Shown here piece by piece: positions 10,101 to 22,840 of a stretch of 64,000 bases of DNA (its first letter is position 1; each line of letters opens with the position of its first letter). A program made the translations under genes and the position numbers. The notes beneath the pieces are model-generated. The model was not told where the DNA came from. It worked only from the letters and a program-made list of their open reading frames with translations, and searched no databases. This stretch comes from Hydractinia symbiolongicarpus. Its lineage: Eukaryota > Cnidaria > Hydrozoa > Anthoathecata > Hydractiniidae. The stretch spans positions 20,894,501-20,958,500 of the forward strand of contig NC_079880.1 in NCBI RefSeq assembly GCF_029227915.1, given 5' to 3'.

Positions 10101-13100
10101 TCGTAACGTCATAAAATTTAACATTTCAGACATACTTTTTTCGGCAACTTAAAAAGAAAATTTCGGCGAGTTTAAAAGAAAATGAACACATCCACTATGA
10201 CCGTCACATACACTTCGTATTATTATATAAGATGTTATTTTAAGATATAAACAAAATTGGAAAATCAAAAGGTATTTTTAAGGTATTTTAAGTGTTTGGT
10301 ATCAATATTGGCAAAAATTGTTATTATTAACTTCTTATAGGTAAAGTGACGTGTACATCATCATCATCATCATTCTCGGCTTAACATCCGTTTTCCATGC
10401 TAGCATGGGTTGGACGGGGTATATTAATGACCCTCTTCCAATCTGATCTAGACTGTGTTAGATCTAAACTCAACTTCCTCTGTATCAAGTCTGTCCTTAT
10501 AACCTCCTGCCAAGTCTTTCTCGGTCTGCCTCTGGGCTTTGCCCCAGGAACTATCAAGCCTCTACACTTTCTTACCCAATTTTCCTCCTCCATTCTTTCC
10601 AAGTGCAAAGAAAAAAAAAGGAATAGAATCAAAAGTCTTTTTAAAATTACAAAACGTTCTTATTTTCTACCCAATTAAAGTTGTAAGTCGAGTTATTAAT
10701 TAAACTTTATGACTACATGTGGAACAAATATTATTTATATGTAAATTAAATTACGGAAAATTAAATGGCAACTAACGTTAATGATGGATCATGGAAATCA
10801 TTACTTAAAATAATATTCCTTTATTTTTAAGGATTTTTTTATCTTTTATTTATTTTATTTTTCTCTAAAAGACAACCATACAAGTGCTTTTAATAACCAA
10901 AATGGAAATCCGAGCGATTATACTTTCCTAACCAAAGAAAGCTTATTGGAAGCCAACCTCTACATCCTTGCTATAGTCCTTCAACTGCTGACCCAGATAA
11001 AGAATTACATAGACTAAGATATCATAAACGCAACCCTTCATAGTTGGTAACTCTGGATTACAGCTGATACCTAGCCGCTGGTGTAAAGGTAAACACGATG
11101 AAAAACAGACTGCATTGTTGCACTTACCAGCAGAAAAGGCAATTATCATTGGCATTATTCTATTTAAAATTTTATTTGGCTATCCGAGACAAGGAAGTTA
11201 AGACTGAGAGAGTTGCTAGTTCAGACACTTAGTTCTCGTGTTAAGTTTAGTTTAAATGTCCCCCTTTTATTTCCAGCATAAAAAATAATAACACAGGAAA
11301 AAGTAAGAAAAGAGAATAAACAGATTTCAATATCTATCAGGGCAAAGACTGAGAGAGTTGCTAGTTCAGACACTTAGTTCTCGTGTTAAGTTTAATAATT
11401 TCTAATTTGTACCCTGTACTATTCACCATATATTAAGCAACTCTCTAATATTTTTTTTATTTATTTAAGCTGCTGTTAATGCATAATATTTTTTAAGCCG
11501 CAGAAATGTTTATATAACAAGGTCTGTCTGGCAGGTCTTAAAAACTTTGAAATCAAACTAAAATCTAATGGGAAAGACTTTTTTGTCATTTTGTGAATAT
11601 GGACAAAAGCATCAAATAGACTTTAGACCAAGTGGACAGTGTTACATTCTCTCGTCCACATAACAAAATAATCCACGTTATGTTGACTTTAGCAACAATT
11701 AACACAAAGAGTTTGGAGTTAACTAAATAGCCTATATGATCGTAAATCCTGTTTAAAATGTGTGAATATAACATAAAAATGACCATGGTGGTGGGTGACC
11801 TTATAATTGTAGGTGACCCTTAGGAATACCCGCTATACATAAGAGATAATACATATTGTGAACATAACAAATCTGTTTGTACAAAATCTTTTAGTAACTT
11901 GTGTACTTCCTTCCTATAAATTTAAAAATGTATGCTATGTGCATAAGTATACCTTTAAATATAGTAAAGCAAAGACTTTAAAAAACAAAACAAAAATGAA
12001 AAAGCCCTTAAAAATCTAGAAAGTGTTGAAAAAAGATAGCAGGCACTCTAAAAATTCCTAATATCTTTTGTTATAGAATCTAAGTGGAGGAACAACTGTG
12101 TCAGCAACAATGATTGCATCACAAATGGCAGGCATTCCAATTTTTGTGACAGGTGGAATTGGAGGTGTCCATCGTGGCGCATCAGAATGTAAGGTATTAA
12201 CTTTATTTTTAATCAACAAGATCTGATTTGGGAAAAACTAGGCACTATTTTTTTTTTATTTTGATAATTTGCCCTTATCAAATTCAAGAAATTAAACTTA
12301 ATCACGAGAAACGCTTTAGGGGTATATATGAAGAAGGGGGTGCATTAAAATTGGTGAATAGTTTGAATTGTTTAAAATTGAGGAATAAATGTGAGTATGG
12401 AAGTGGCTTCACATTATGAAACTCTGATATATAGATGCCCAAAAAGTTTACCTAATAATGCATTGGAAATTAAATGGATTTTTTAAAAAAAATTATATAC
12501 CTAGGAGAGTTTTTCAGATAATAAGGTACAAACTATAAGATTTTTAAATCTGTTAGTCTTGTTACATATTTATTTTAGCATTTGACATTAGTGCAGATCT
12601 AACAGAACTTGGGAAAACACAAGTAGCAGTTGTGTGTGCTGGGATTAAATCAATTTTAGATATTGGTCTTACTTTAGAATATTTAGTAAGTTCTAATCTG
12701 ATGTTTTTATTCTGTATGTAGAATCTTGTTTTAATGTACTATATGTAGTATATACTGAACAGCCTTTTTTATTCACATCAACACTAAAATATATCAAATT
12801 TAATTAAAGTCTGAAATTTCAGAGAGAATGCAAGTTAGAAGAAGTTTTTTTGCTATATTGGGCTGTAGTTGCATTGTATAATCACCATCTATAATATAAT
12901 TGTGTTTTATATGTTAGGAAACCCAAGGTGTTCCAGTGATAACTTACAGTAAAACTAACTGGTTCCCATCCTTCTTTACACCAAGAAGTAAATTTAAGGT
13001 TATTTTGCAATTTTTTTTTTTTTACATTTTTTGCATTTAAAATCTTCTAAATATTTCCTAGTTCTTTTTTTGCTGGTCTTGACCGTTACTTTCAGGCATC

Positions 13101-16100
13101 TTTATCTTCGTAATTACTATTAATTTATATTTATAAGTTGTTACATTGTTTATATCTTTGGGAAATTTTTAAAAGGTACATGCATAAAAGAGTTCATCTG
13201 CAGCCTGCAAAGTTTTAGCCAATTAACACTGTATTTCTATTTTTAAAATAGTTAAAAACCTGTAAATTGTCCATATCTAGAATTATATGATTGTAGATTG
13301 CAATATAATAAACATTAACTGAAACCTAAGTTACTTGAAACGTTTAGATTCTGTTAATATTAAATAAAACAGTTTTGTCTCTTTTCCTTTGATATCTGAT
13401 TTGTGCTAATGTTTTTCAAAGTTTGATTTCTTTTACATAGGCACCATATTGCATGGAAACTACTGAAGAAATTGCTCAGTGCATTGGTGCGTGTTATTTT
13501 ATATTATTGGTTGCACTTGTGAATTGTTTGGCTTTCCTTTAATTGAAATTGGACAATAAACAGTGTCGTATCCAGAGGTTAGTTGTGCACACCCCAAGAG
13601 TTTGAAAATCAACTAGGGGGGGGTGCTGTAAGCGCCCAGCGGGTATAGGGCAGAGCCCTGTTTGGGGAGGGGGCCAAATTTGACAATTTTTTGGCTAAAA
13701 TCATATTCTTGTGAGCGAATTAAAACGTGTATTACTGACCTTAAGATCCTAAACAATGTCACTAATTCAACGTGTTTAACATTGGATGTATACTACAAGG
13801 TTTATATGACAGACACCGTTAGAGTCAGTATTGATGCTACACGCTAAGACTCCAAGTGCTGCCGTATTTTGTTGGATTGCGTTTGAACTGGCGGCTCCAT
13901 TTGGTATTTTTCCACAGGAAGCCTGACACCCGAGGGACCAGTGCAATGCTAAACCAGTCCGCGTAATCAGACTTAACTATAAGGTAGTGCTCATCCGTGT
14001 AAGCTAATAAAATTGCCAGAACACGCAACCACCAAAAAACAGTTTCTCTTTACAAACTATATTAGCATGCCGAGAAGAGTTTATTCAGGCTTAATGTGAT
14101 TTTTTATACGCCTTTAAATAATTACAGTAAAGGTTTTTTCTTTTATGGATTAAATAAGAAACCTTTTTTCAAGCACTTATCAATAATTTAGGCACTTAGT
14201 TTGGGCTCCCAAACCGTACACTGGCATCACTGATAAATTCCCAGTGTTGAAAATCAGTAAAAGTTGAGGAAAGTAAAGTTCTACGTACATGTATCAATTT
14301 TTGTCAAATGTAGATTACTGAACTATAAAAGAACAGACTTTGTAACTTAATAATAAATGTCCATGTTTTCATATTTAAGATCAACACTTGTCTCTTGACC
14401 TTCGCAATGGAATGGTAATCGGTGTTCCAGTTCAGAATTCTTTAGTGGGAGAAGAAATTGAAGATGCTGTACAACATGCTCTACAAATTACAAAGTAAAG
14501 TAATTACAGTATTGTCTATCTATTAAAGTGTTTTTTGGTTACCCTTAAATCCTCGCATAAATGTGGTAGTGCCTATATCAAATTGTTTAGGATTTTTTTT
14601 TCTTAAATTTCAAAAATAGGACTACTGCATATAAGTACTTGACAGCTCTTTTTTATCAATACAACAATTTAATTATTCCAAAGTACCTACAGCAAAAAAT
14701 TGTTCAACAAAATATTATTGTTAAGAACGTATAGGCTTATATAGACGGTGGCAGCTCTATGAACTGAAAGACATTAGCCAATAAGGTTTCAGAACAGAAG
14801 TAATTTTCAATCTATTTTAGAAGAGTAAGGTCAACTATTCCACTCTTAAGTTTAAATTTAAAAACCAGACAGGTCAGTGTTGCCATGGCACCTGTACAAA
14901 GAAAGGGGCACTAGCACCTACAAAGGGACACCTAATATTAGTAACTAGTTGTTGCCCGTGGAAAAATCCACGGGTTCGCCCGTCCTTTATATTTACCCGT
15001 GGCAACAAAGTGGATAAAATATATCGCATTTGATATTCGTGTTTCTGTAGCACGATTTTCTAACTCAGCGGGGGGTCCGTGCAGAGACAGACAGACGACA
15101 GCTATTATTATAGAGATTAATTTATAAAATTTGAATAATTTTATAGACATTCCCCTACTTTGGAATGAATGAATAAATAAATAAAGTTTAGATAAACGCA
15201 ATACAATAAACTTTTATATTTAGGGAAAATAATGTTGCTGGTAAAGATATAACACCGTTTGTACTGGATTACATCTCCAAAACAACAAAGGGAAAATCAT
15301 TGCAAGCTAGTGTCCTTTTCAACCATTGTTAACATGTAGTTAATGTAATGAAAGCAGATCAACCTTTTATAAGAAATGTTATGATTGTTTTCACATCAAC
15401 AGGGGAACAGTCTGTAAATTTCACTTGTGACATGTTCTATTCTAAGATATGGATTTTTACTTGTGGACTTTTTGAAACAAAACTATATAAGAAAAAAAGC
15501 TCTTTAAAAAGTTAAAAACCTAATTTTACAGGTTATTGCAAAAGTGGACTCAGTTAGACATCTTTTGAATATAAACATTTTATTGTTTACTATGTGTATC
15601 TTTGTTCCTTAACAATTTTGGATATTAAATTGATTGAACACAATGCTGAAGTGGGTGCAAAGATCGCAAAGGACTTATCAAAAGTTCAAAATAAACATGG
15701 CAGAACAAAAAGTAAAAAGGTAAAATATATCCAAATGTTATTCTGTGTATATGCCTGCCTAGTGTACCTGTATGGCTATCTGTATAGTGAACCTGTATGG
15801 CTATCTGTACATTGTACCTGTATAGATATGTCTAATGTACCTGTATATACCTATCTGAGTACCTGTGCGTGCTTGTTTAATTTACCTCTATATGCCTGTC
15901 TTGTGTCTGGTGTGTCTGGTGTACCTGTGAGTGTAAGCATTTGTTGGCAAATAATTTTCAAAAAGATTGGCAAATAATTTTTTGTTGTTGTTGCCCTTGA
16001 CACATTACAAAGATGAGATAAGTAGATACATAGCTAGCCTCACAAATATCGAGGGATATACCCTATTATTTCCAGGAGGGGCCATGCCTTAGATGGAGAG

Positions 16101-19100
16101 TCAAAAGTAAATTGTGTGTCAACATGTGTAGTTTTTTATTTTAGTCACACACCTGCATTTTTTAGTTCACGTCAATCATTTCCAACAGCAAGCAAGTCAT
16201 AAACAAGCCTCGTGGTAAAAGACCGGTACGTACCATGTTGTAGGTCATTACTAGAAATTATTTATTCGAGGTATTATGGTGAGACGTAAACATACAGCAG
16301 TAGTTACTTTCTCAAAGGTTGGTCTTCCTGATTCATTATCTTTTTTATTTTTGTGGAGACAGACAGGACAACTAGGGTCTTTTATAAACAATCCATTGTT
16401 GAACGTTTGTCTTATTAAGAGTGGATTTATTCGTCGACTTTTTAACTATTATAAAATCTGAGCAGCTGTAACTGGTCTGTTACAAGGTAAAGATATAAGT
16501 TGTATATAAGTTTCCTTGCTACAGTCCTATTATGAATTGCATTGTAAATTTGTCATGTTGTGAATTTCTGTTGTATGTTACAGGTCATCATTGGTGGTTC
16601 AATATTTGATATAAAAGCCACAGCTCAGAAGATCGATTCAGTGGTATGCACTAATGACCAATAATTCTAGAAAATTAAATACATTGAAGGCATACGACAA
16701 AAAAATATTTCCCCTTGCGTTTTGTACATGATCATGTCAGTAATGTACGAATTACTTTTAGTATACCTCGTAACTGCCAAAATCGAAATGTTAACTTTTT
16801 TATAAGTGACATATATCGTTATCCCTATTGTTTTTCAGGCGGAAGCTACGAACGCTGGAAAATTATCCTTGAGTTTTGGAGGCGTAGGGAGAAACGTAGC
16901 AGGTAGGTTGAAATGTTGCTTTCTGTGTTTGTGTTACAAAAGTTTATTCTGATTGAGTACTTTTCTTTTTTTTGAAAACTTATCTTTGGACAGTCCAAAC
17001 AATGTCAGCCATATTTAGGAAGTGCGCAAAATTCTCTTAACCAGCTAGCGTTAGAGGGAAAACGAGATTGTCATTCTGAAGTATAGCTGTACTATTAAAA
17101 AGTCACAGGATGTGTTAAAACTTCATACTTAATTTGCTGTACAACCTAGTGTTGCCTCGTGTTTCTAACCTGCAAAGAAAATTTAGATGTAACACCCTAC
17201 TAGAGGGTTAATAATGCTCTGCTAAATGGTAACAAACGCTGAGCGTTTGAACTCATGATGGTTGTTTATTTGAGTCCAAACTCTTGAAGTGTGCTAACTT
17301 TTGCTGTCGTCATCTTGACCATTTTCCACGAATTTTGGAAATATTAAACGCTAAGCATTTCTACGTTCTAGTAGATATTTTCTTATTATTATTTAAGAAT
17401 GTTTGGCAAGACTTGATACCAACCCTCTTTTAATCAGCGCGGTTGGAAATGACTACCATGGTGAAATGTTGCTTAGCAACTTGGAGAAAATAAACATGGT
17501 AAGCTTATCGTAGATAATATCTAAAAGTTCATTGTGTGAAAAATGTGATCTATCCATAAAAGTTTTTCCAAATTGACAGCCAATAAATTATATCTCATTA
17601 ACCAAGCCAACTTTGTCAGTTAATTAAGCGACGGGTACTAAAAATCTTGTAGCGAGTATGGAGACCACAATGGAGGGTATTTGATTTTTTGGTAATGTAT
17701 ATTGTATAGTGGTTAAGGTTGTTTGTTTTTCTTCTAGAATTCACCTGTTGTAAAAGTTGTGTGTACTTTTTCAGCTCTCGATCCTTGTGACTAAAATGTC
17801 AAGAATGTTTTTCGTCAGCTTCTGACCCTAAAATAGTTGCAAAGTGAAACAATGCTGACTAAGTCGAAACAATATTCTTTAATTCAAAAATTACTTGCAT
17901 GACAAATTTTTAATCAAAATATGTAGGATACAGCTGGCATCTTAATATCACACCATCATCCAACCGCCTCGTATTCGGTCATGGCGAAGAATGATGGCGA
18001 GTTGCTCATGACAGTTGGCGATATGGACGTTCACGAATCTATTTCATACCTTCATGTCCGTTTTTTTTGTTTGTTTGTTTGTTTACTTTTTTGTTTGTTG
18101 TTTACTTTTTTGTTTGTCTTTTTTGTTTACTCTTTTTTTAGTTTGTTGTTTTTCTGTTGCATTTTTCCACTGCGTTGAACGTGTTTTTTTTCTGTTTTAG
18201 GTATTACGTCATGAAGAAGAAATTAAAAATGCTGCGGTGGTTGTGTTAGATGGAAATATTCCTGAAGAAACCCTAAATTGTGCCATAGAAATGTGTAGGA
18301 GACATGATGTACCAGGTTGGTCGACTGTACTCTGTTATTTTTTATTTCAGTAACCTATGTTACCGAAAAAACGGTCTGTGGTAACGTTTCTACTAAATTA
18401 AGATTTGTTTTTTTTTTTACTGTGGAAAGTTTATCATTTCTTGAACATGATTGTTTAGTAGGCGACGTTTCCGGAGATTCTTCTCCCATCATCGGGCAAA
18501 ATAAAATGATGTTGAGCATGTATTTATATAATTGCATTGGTTAATTTTTATGAATTTCGATCCTCTGGGCACCAAGAGGGCACCAATCCCCATGACACCA
18601 ATCCACATGACACCAATCCACATTTTCCATTGTGTCATTACAATGGAAATTACGTATCGATGTTCTGCTATTATGCAATATGTATCTTCCCATTCCGGCA
18701 GAGAGAATCAGTTGTGGCGAACCATTTACAAAGTGTTTTCTTTTTTTAGTTTGGTTTGAACCAACTGGATTAGAAAAGGCTTCTAAACCGTTTCATAGTT
18801 TGAACAATGTCACCTATGCTTCACCTAATTTTGTTGAACTAAAGGCAATACATTCAGCTATCACGAAAAGTAAAAACACGCAGCTTGAAATAAAGGAAGA
18901 TTGGGAGTGGTATCAAATCATTGAAGAATGTTCGCGTTATATTGGAGGGTGTTTAAAATGTATAGATAATTTAGTGATCACATTAGGCAAACATGGAGTA
19001 TTGATTGTCAGGAAGAATCATCAAGAATTGTTTCCTCTCCGAGCTTCCTCGCATTCAATGAGCTCGGACAGTATGGGACCTAGCGTGACACACTATAAAG

Positions 19101-19608
19101 CAGTTCGAGAAGACTTGCTACCTGTATCTGTGAAAAGTGTCAGTGGAGCAGGTGATAGGTTAGTTGGCTATCCGGAAAGTTTTTACAGTTTTTTTTCTGA
19201 TTACCTCTAGGCAACATCTCATTATCGTATGCGAGAATTTCAAATATTTTTGCGATTCAATAGTTGAGAAAATGCAGAACTTATATTTTCGATTTTTTTT
19301 AAGGGTGATTTTGCTTATCTTAATATTGCGAATAGGTTCTAAAAGCGCAAAATTAGTTTCCAAAAAAACGATTAATTTTACATGTAATTTATTACCAGAA
19401 TCCTCTTTCGTTTTTCTTTAGTTTCGCCGGTGCCATGTTGTATGGTATCATGCAGCAATACGATGCCGACGTGTGTGTAAAATCAGGTCTACTGGCCGCG
19501 TACATGAGCTTGAATACATACACCGCTATATCTAAAGAAATACGTCCAGAAGTGTTTACGGTTGAAAATATTACTAAATGGGCGCCTTATAATCACGTCG
19601 TTATTTGA
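7145..19608 (+). CDS. Bifunctional pseudouridine-5'-phosphate glycosidase / PfkB-type kinase
   Basis: Eighteen exons assemble in phase to 712 aa: 7145-7335, 7915-8000, 8454-8545, 12077-12188, 12579-12685, 12918-12998, 13441-13486, 14380-14494, 15224-15309, 15622-15719, 16166-16225, 16584-16643, 16839-16902, 17398-17498, 17927-18055, 18201-18315, 18750-19158, 19422-19608. Residues ~30-345 are the PsuG glycosidase: [10 protein letters not shown] (E49), [36 protein letters not shown] (K184, matching the lysine that forms the covalent intermediate in E. coli PsuG) and NAEVGA (N313). Residues ~358-712 are a PfkB/ribokinase-family kinase: [16 protein letters not shown], and GAGDSFAGA with the base D650. 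Together they would phosphorylate pseudouridine and split the phosphate into uracil and ribose 5-phosphate. The first 22 residues are basic without acids, like a mitochondrial presequence (inference). The small exon 11 is the least certain. The ATG lies 3 bases after a strong acceptor-like CAG. Confidence 0.93.
8644..10043. mobile_element. Non-autonomous element inside intron 3 of the pseudouridine gene
   Basis: The left end reads AACATCGTGAGCGT and the right end is its approximate inverse (CCTTCACGATGCT). Inside are a tandem duplication of about 145 bp (GGTCGGAACAAC at ~9032 and ~9179) and a run of TGTTTTGAAAG...ATACAGCA units at 9345-9495. Partial inverted copies of those units lie at 9590-9680. 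No transposase frame is visible. The borders are approximate, because the termini match over only part of their length. It helps explain why this intron is 3.5 kb, against a few hundred bases for most others. Confidence 0.5.
10356..10632 (-). mobile_element. LINE 3' fragment (C-terminal reverse-transcriptase tail)
   Basis: On the minus strand the frame contains [13 protein letters not shown], then [15 protein letters not shown], then RSDWKRVI. This is the usual tail of invertebrate LINE polymerases (basic GRPRKTW block followed by a D-W-R helix). The element ends at a (GAT)n microsatellite (10356-10373 on the plus strand as CAT repeats), as RTE-like elements do. Only the last ~80 codons remain. 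It sits in intron 3 of the pseudouridine gene in the opposite orientation. Confidence 0.75.
11201..11394. repeat. Perfect 49-bp direct repeat around a 96-bp spacer
   Basis: The 49 bases at 11201-11249 recur without change at 11346-11394 (both start AGACTGAGAGAGTTGC). The spacer 11250-11345 is A-rich and non-coding. Perfect identity in intronic DNA points to a recent duplication. Confidence 0.9.
14943..15117 (-). repeat. Short hairpin repeat, reversed copy
   Basis: The copy starts AACTAGTTGTTGCCCGTGG with the hairpin GTGGAAAAATCCAC. It ends after an AGACAGACAGAC run and TATTATTATAG, the mirror of the 26.6 kb copy. It lies in intron 8 of the pseudouridine gene, about 105 bases before exon 9. 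Confidence 0.65.
15310..15621 (+). other. Probable minor-class (U12-type) intron with GT-GG ends
   Basis: The donor GTGTCCTTTT at 15310 differs from the U12 consensus (RTATCCTTT) at one early position. The branch site TTCCTTAAC at 15605-15613 matches the U12 consensus exactly. The conserved protein requires the next exon to start at 15622 (joining A to AT to give Asn before IKLIEHN), and the two preceding bases are GG, not AG. No AG lies close upstream of that junction. A GT-TG reading with AGT|GTCC is the alternative. Confidence 0.6.
15732..15935. repeat. Degenerate minisatellite of TGTACCTGTAT units
   Basis: About eight imperfect units of roughly 22-30 bases built on GTACCTGTAT...CTATCTG run through the start of intron 10. 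The pattern is tandem, without the uniform spacers of a CRISPR array. Confidence 0.6.
18568..18625. repeat. Short tandem repeat, 15-base unit, about three copies
   Basis: The unit CACCAATCCACATGA is repeated about three times with small changes, inside intron 16 of the pseudouridine gene. Confidence 0.65.
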
Positions 19609-20970
19609 AGCATACAGAATATCAATTTTTAGAGATTTGTAAATTTTAAATTTTTTATAAGAATATTAGTATCTGTAAAGATTTTTTTAAATGATAATGC
19701 CTCAAAACACAAAACATGAATCCAGTATAAAGGGTTGCGGAGCGGGGCAAGCGAAAATTATACTCGACAGTGCAATCAAAAACTTAATAATTTTATCTGC
19801 AGGCAACCTCGTCCCAGGGGGGTCGTTTTCACTCTTTAATATTCTCCAGGATTTCTTTTTACAATAAAGAGTCGAGGTGCAGAGCACTTCTGTTCTGTAC
19901 ACAAGTAAGTCAAAATCGTGAATCCTACCACTAACTTTCAGTCCTAAACTTCTCCCCATCTTCCTAACATGCATAAACAAAAATGGTAGCTCCACGGACT
20001 AAATCGGTGTGATGTAAACGCATTCGTTTTTTAGCAAGTGCAAACGGTTGTTGCAAACAAAAATTTTATAGAAAACACTATAAGCCACTAAGGGCTTATT
20101 AAAAAGTTTGCAGAATAACCATTCTAGCACCCAGAGCTAGATAAACATCGAAAAACATTTTTATTATATTACAACAGCAGCATCAAACGTACACACTGAC
20201 TGGTAATGCATTTTACAAATTTAACATTCGAAAGTTACATTGCTAGTTATTAATCAATACAGTGAAAATAGCATTCTATTGTTTTGTTTGCTAAACTAAC
20301 TTAAATTACAAAACAAAGAAAGAATACAAAAAAGGGAGTTTTAAACATTTTCTTAAATCGGCGAGGATATTTAAAGTTCTTTACAATTTTTGTTAAGGAA
20401 TATTTCTATACTAAATATATCGCTATCCTTTTGTTTGTACTGGTTCTGTAATCTAAGATACAGGTTTCATTGTAGTGTAAAAAAGAAATAAAAAGTAAAG
20501 ATAAATTAAAAAAGAATAACCTAAGAAAATTAAACTAATATCGTCACTTGAGTTTATTTTTTCCTTTAAGCACAGCGTGTTCTTCTGTAAACTTATTTCG
20601 AGAAGCCATCATAAAAAAATTGATGAACTTTATTAATATTCTTTAGGGTTTGCTGCTCACATTACAAAACTTGATACCTTTTCTCAGCAGTTTTATTGTT
20701 TACATTTCTTTTCTCTTTTGAACGTTGTGATCGATTTCCAATTTTGATTTGCACATTTCGCGCCAAAAAAGTCTTTTCAGGCCCAGTACGCAAATAATAT
20801 CTTCTTTGTCAGTAGGTAGAAAATTTTTAATCTGGACGTCATAAGCAGAACTGACTAAAGGTCAAAAGTAAAAAACTGACTAACTTTTTAAAAAAGTTTC
20901 TTGGTAAGAAATACTGACTGCGAAGTCAGATAAAACTAATTTTTAGTGTAATTAATTTTAAGTCGTTATA

Positions 20971-21063
20971 CCGCATTGCGTGCATCTCGCTACCTGCGCA
21001 GCTAAGCTACCATTTTGCGTGACAGACAGACGGACGGACAGACGTATACGGGCGTTATAATAC
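20971..21063 (-). repeat. Short hairpin repeat, truncated reversed copy
   Basis: This carries the GCGTGCATCTCGCTACCTGCGCAG block and the GACAGACAGACGGACGG run shared, in reverse, with the copy at 26.6 kb. The hairpin end is missing. The rest of 19609-21514 shows no gene I can support; it is the spacer after the pseudouridine gene. Confidence 0.6.
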
Positions 21064-21514
21064 ACCAATTTCGCAGATCAAAAATTTTCCTAAATTTTGC
21101 GGAAGTTGTCGTAATTTGGCGAAATTTGCTAAATTTTTGTTTAAGCTCCGGTCCCGTCTGCGACAACCCAGAAGACAAACTTTTACTATGCGTAAGCGCA
21201 GTAGCCAACGCCAAAATAAGGCTAGCTGCACTTTCCACAACGTCTACATGATGGAACTATTCGCTTTTAAACCCAGGAAAGTTCCCAAAATTCGGGATTA
21301 ACTCGGGTCCGAATTTCGTTCTGGGTAATTTGGTAAGTGAACATTCATAAATTCGTAGTGCGTGTTACTTACATAGAAACAGCTTTAACAATTACTTGTG
21401 GTTACAAACTTCGAAATTGCACCCTCTGGATTTGTAGCTAATTGCTGTAGCTACACATTGCTAATATACAACAACCTTTATATGAAGGAAGGAAGAACCT
21501 GGAATAATTCTAGC

Positions 21515-21800
<286 letters not shown>

Positions 21801-21823
21801 ACCAACGTCTACCAAACACAAAC

Positions 21824-21839
21824 GGTCTTTTTTAAGACC
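21824..21839 (+). promoter_or_regulatory. Histone mRNA 3' stem-loop
   Basis: GGTCTT-TTTT-AAGACC forms a perfect 6-bp stem with a 4-base loop, preceded by AAC and followed by ACAC. This is the geometry of the SLBP-binding element of replication-dependent histone mRNAs, 23 bases after the H2B pseudogene stop. Confidence 0.85.
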
Positions 21840-22220
21840 ACACATCTTTAAAAAAACATTTACTTGACGTCACTACAAGTTAACTGAAGTTAATAAAACT
21901 TCTAAATAATGTGCTTAAGAACACTAGCCTACATTTAAAATGCTTCCCCATGTGTGTGTGGATTAGCTTCACTTTTCATACGTATTATTAGCTGTACTTG
22001 CAGAAAAGACAAGTACATTGTTCCATGTTGTTTAAGTTAAATGAACCAACGGAATAACTTTTATTTCGGGTTTAGGAAAAACAAACCTGTCGCAAAAAGA
22101 CAGAAGTATTGGAGGGTCCGAGAGGCCTTCTCCACGAGCATTTTCGTCTTGCGCCCGGTATTAAAACAGAAAAAGTCATTGGGAACAAATAAGGCCCGGT
22201 TCAAAGCCACCGGTAGCTAG

Positions 22221-22840
22221 AGGGACTACTTTATTCGGAGAAACTTTCGGGAGAGAAACTTTCGCGAATCTCGCGTTTTCGACCTTTTTCGCGAAAATTT
22301 GTCTCGCCAAACTTTCAAAAATGGCAATTCGCGAAAGTTTATTCAGTACAAACTTTCTAAATTGTCGATTCGCGAAAGTTTATCCACTAAGATTTTAAAA
22401 AGTTTGCTGGTTTTAAAAGTTATTTCTTGACTCGCCCTCACTTGGCACAACTGGCGCTGGGAACGAGATTAGAATAAACTTAGAAATAAACAAAAGCGAT
22501 GATGTTTCAAATGTATGCATGGCTTATTACCGAGTTACTGGCGAAGAAGACGATGAAGACGATGCGTGGGAGCCAGAAGACGAGCCTAGAAATGTATTCG
22601 ATCTGTTTTGTGATTTTGACGATGAACCCAATTTGTAAATAGAAGTTTTTACATACCATTATAAAGAAAATTACATCTTTAAAAAACACTTTTCTATCAT
22701 AAGAAATATAGGTCACTTTTTTATAAGAACATAAAAAATCACGAATCGCGAAAGTTCATCTCGCCAAAACTTTACAATTTCAGCAAAAAACTCGCAAAAT
22801 TTTGTTTCTCTCGCGAAAGTTTCTCCGAATAAAGTACCTT
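22221..22840. mobile_element. MITE with ACTTTATTCGGAGAAACTTTCG termini and a transposase-tail remnant
   Basis: Left (22221-22260) and right (22800-22840) termini are inverted copies sharing TACTTTATTCGGAGAAACTTTCG. Sub-terminal CGCGAAAGTTT units repeat on both sides. On the plus strand 22500-22638 is open and ends in a very acidic peptide (GEEDDEDDAWEPEDEP..., stop TAA). Acidic tails of this kind end pogo/CENP-B-type transposases. It looks like an internally deleted relative of the element at 48.4-49.2 kb. Confidence 0.7.

Noticed and set aside
13561-13680. CAGTGTCGTATCCAGAGG followed by a G-run, resembling the left end of a hAT-type element.
   Set aside because: No matching right terminus found nearby, so the element cannot be delimited.
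15732-15935. A repeat array that could be mistaken for CRISPR.
   Set aside because: The units are imperfect and contiguous without unique spacers, and the host is a eukaryote.
20544-20900. Minus-strand protein-like stretches (for example MASRNKFTEEHAVLKGKNKLK at 20609-20544, and an open run after a CTTTAG near 20855).
   Set aside because: Each is short and they do not join convincingly in phase; no family recognised.
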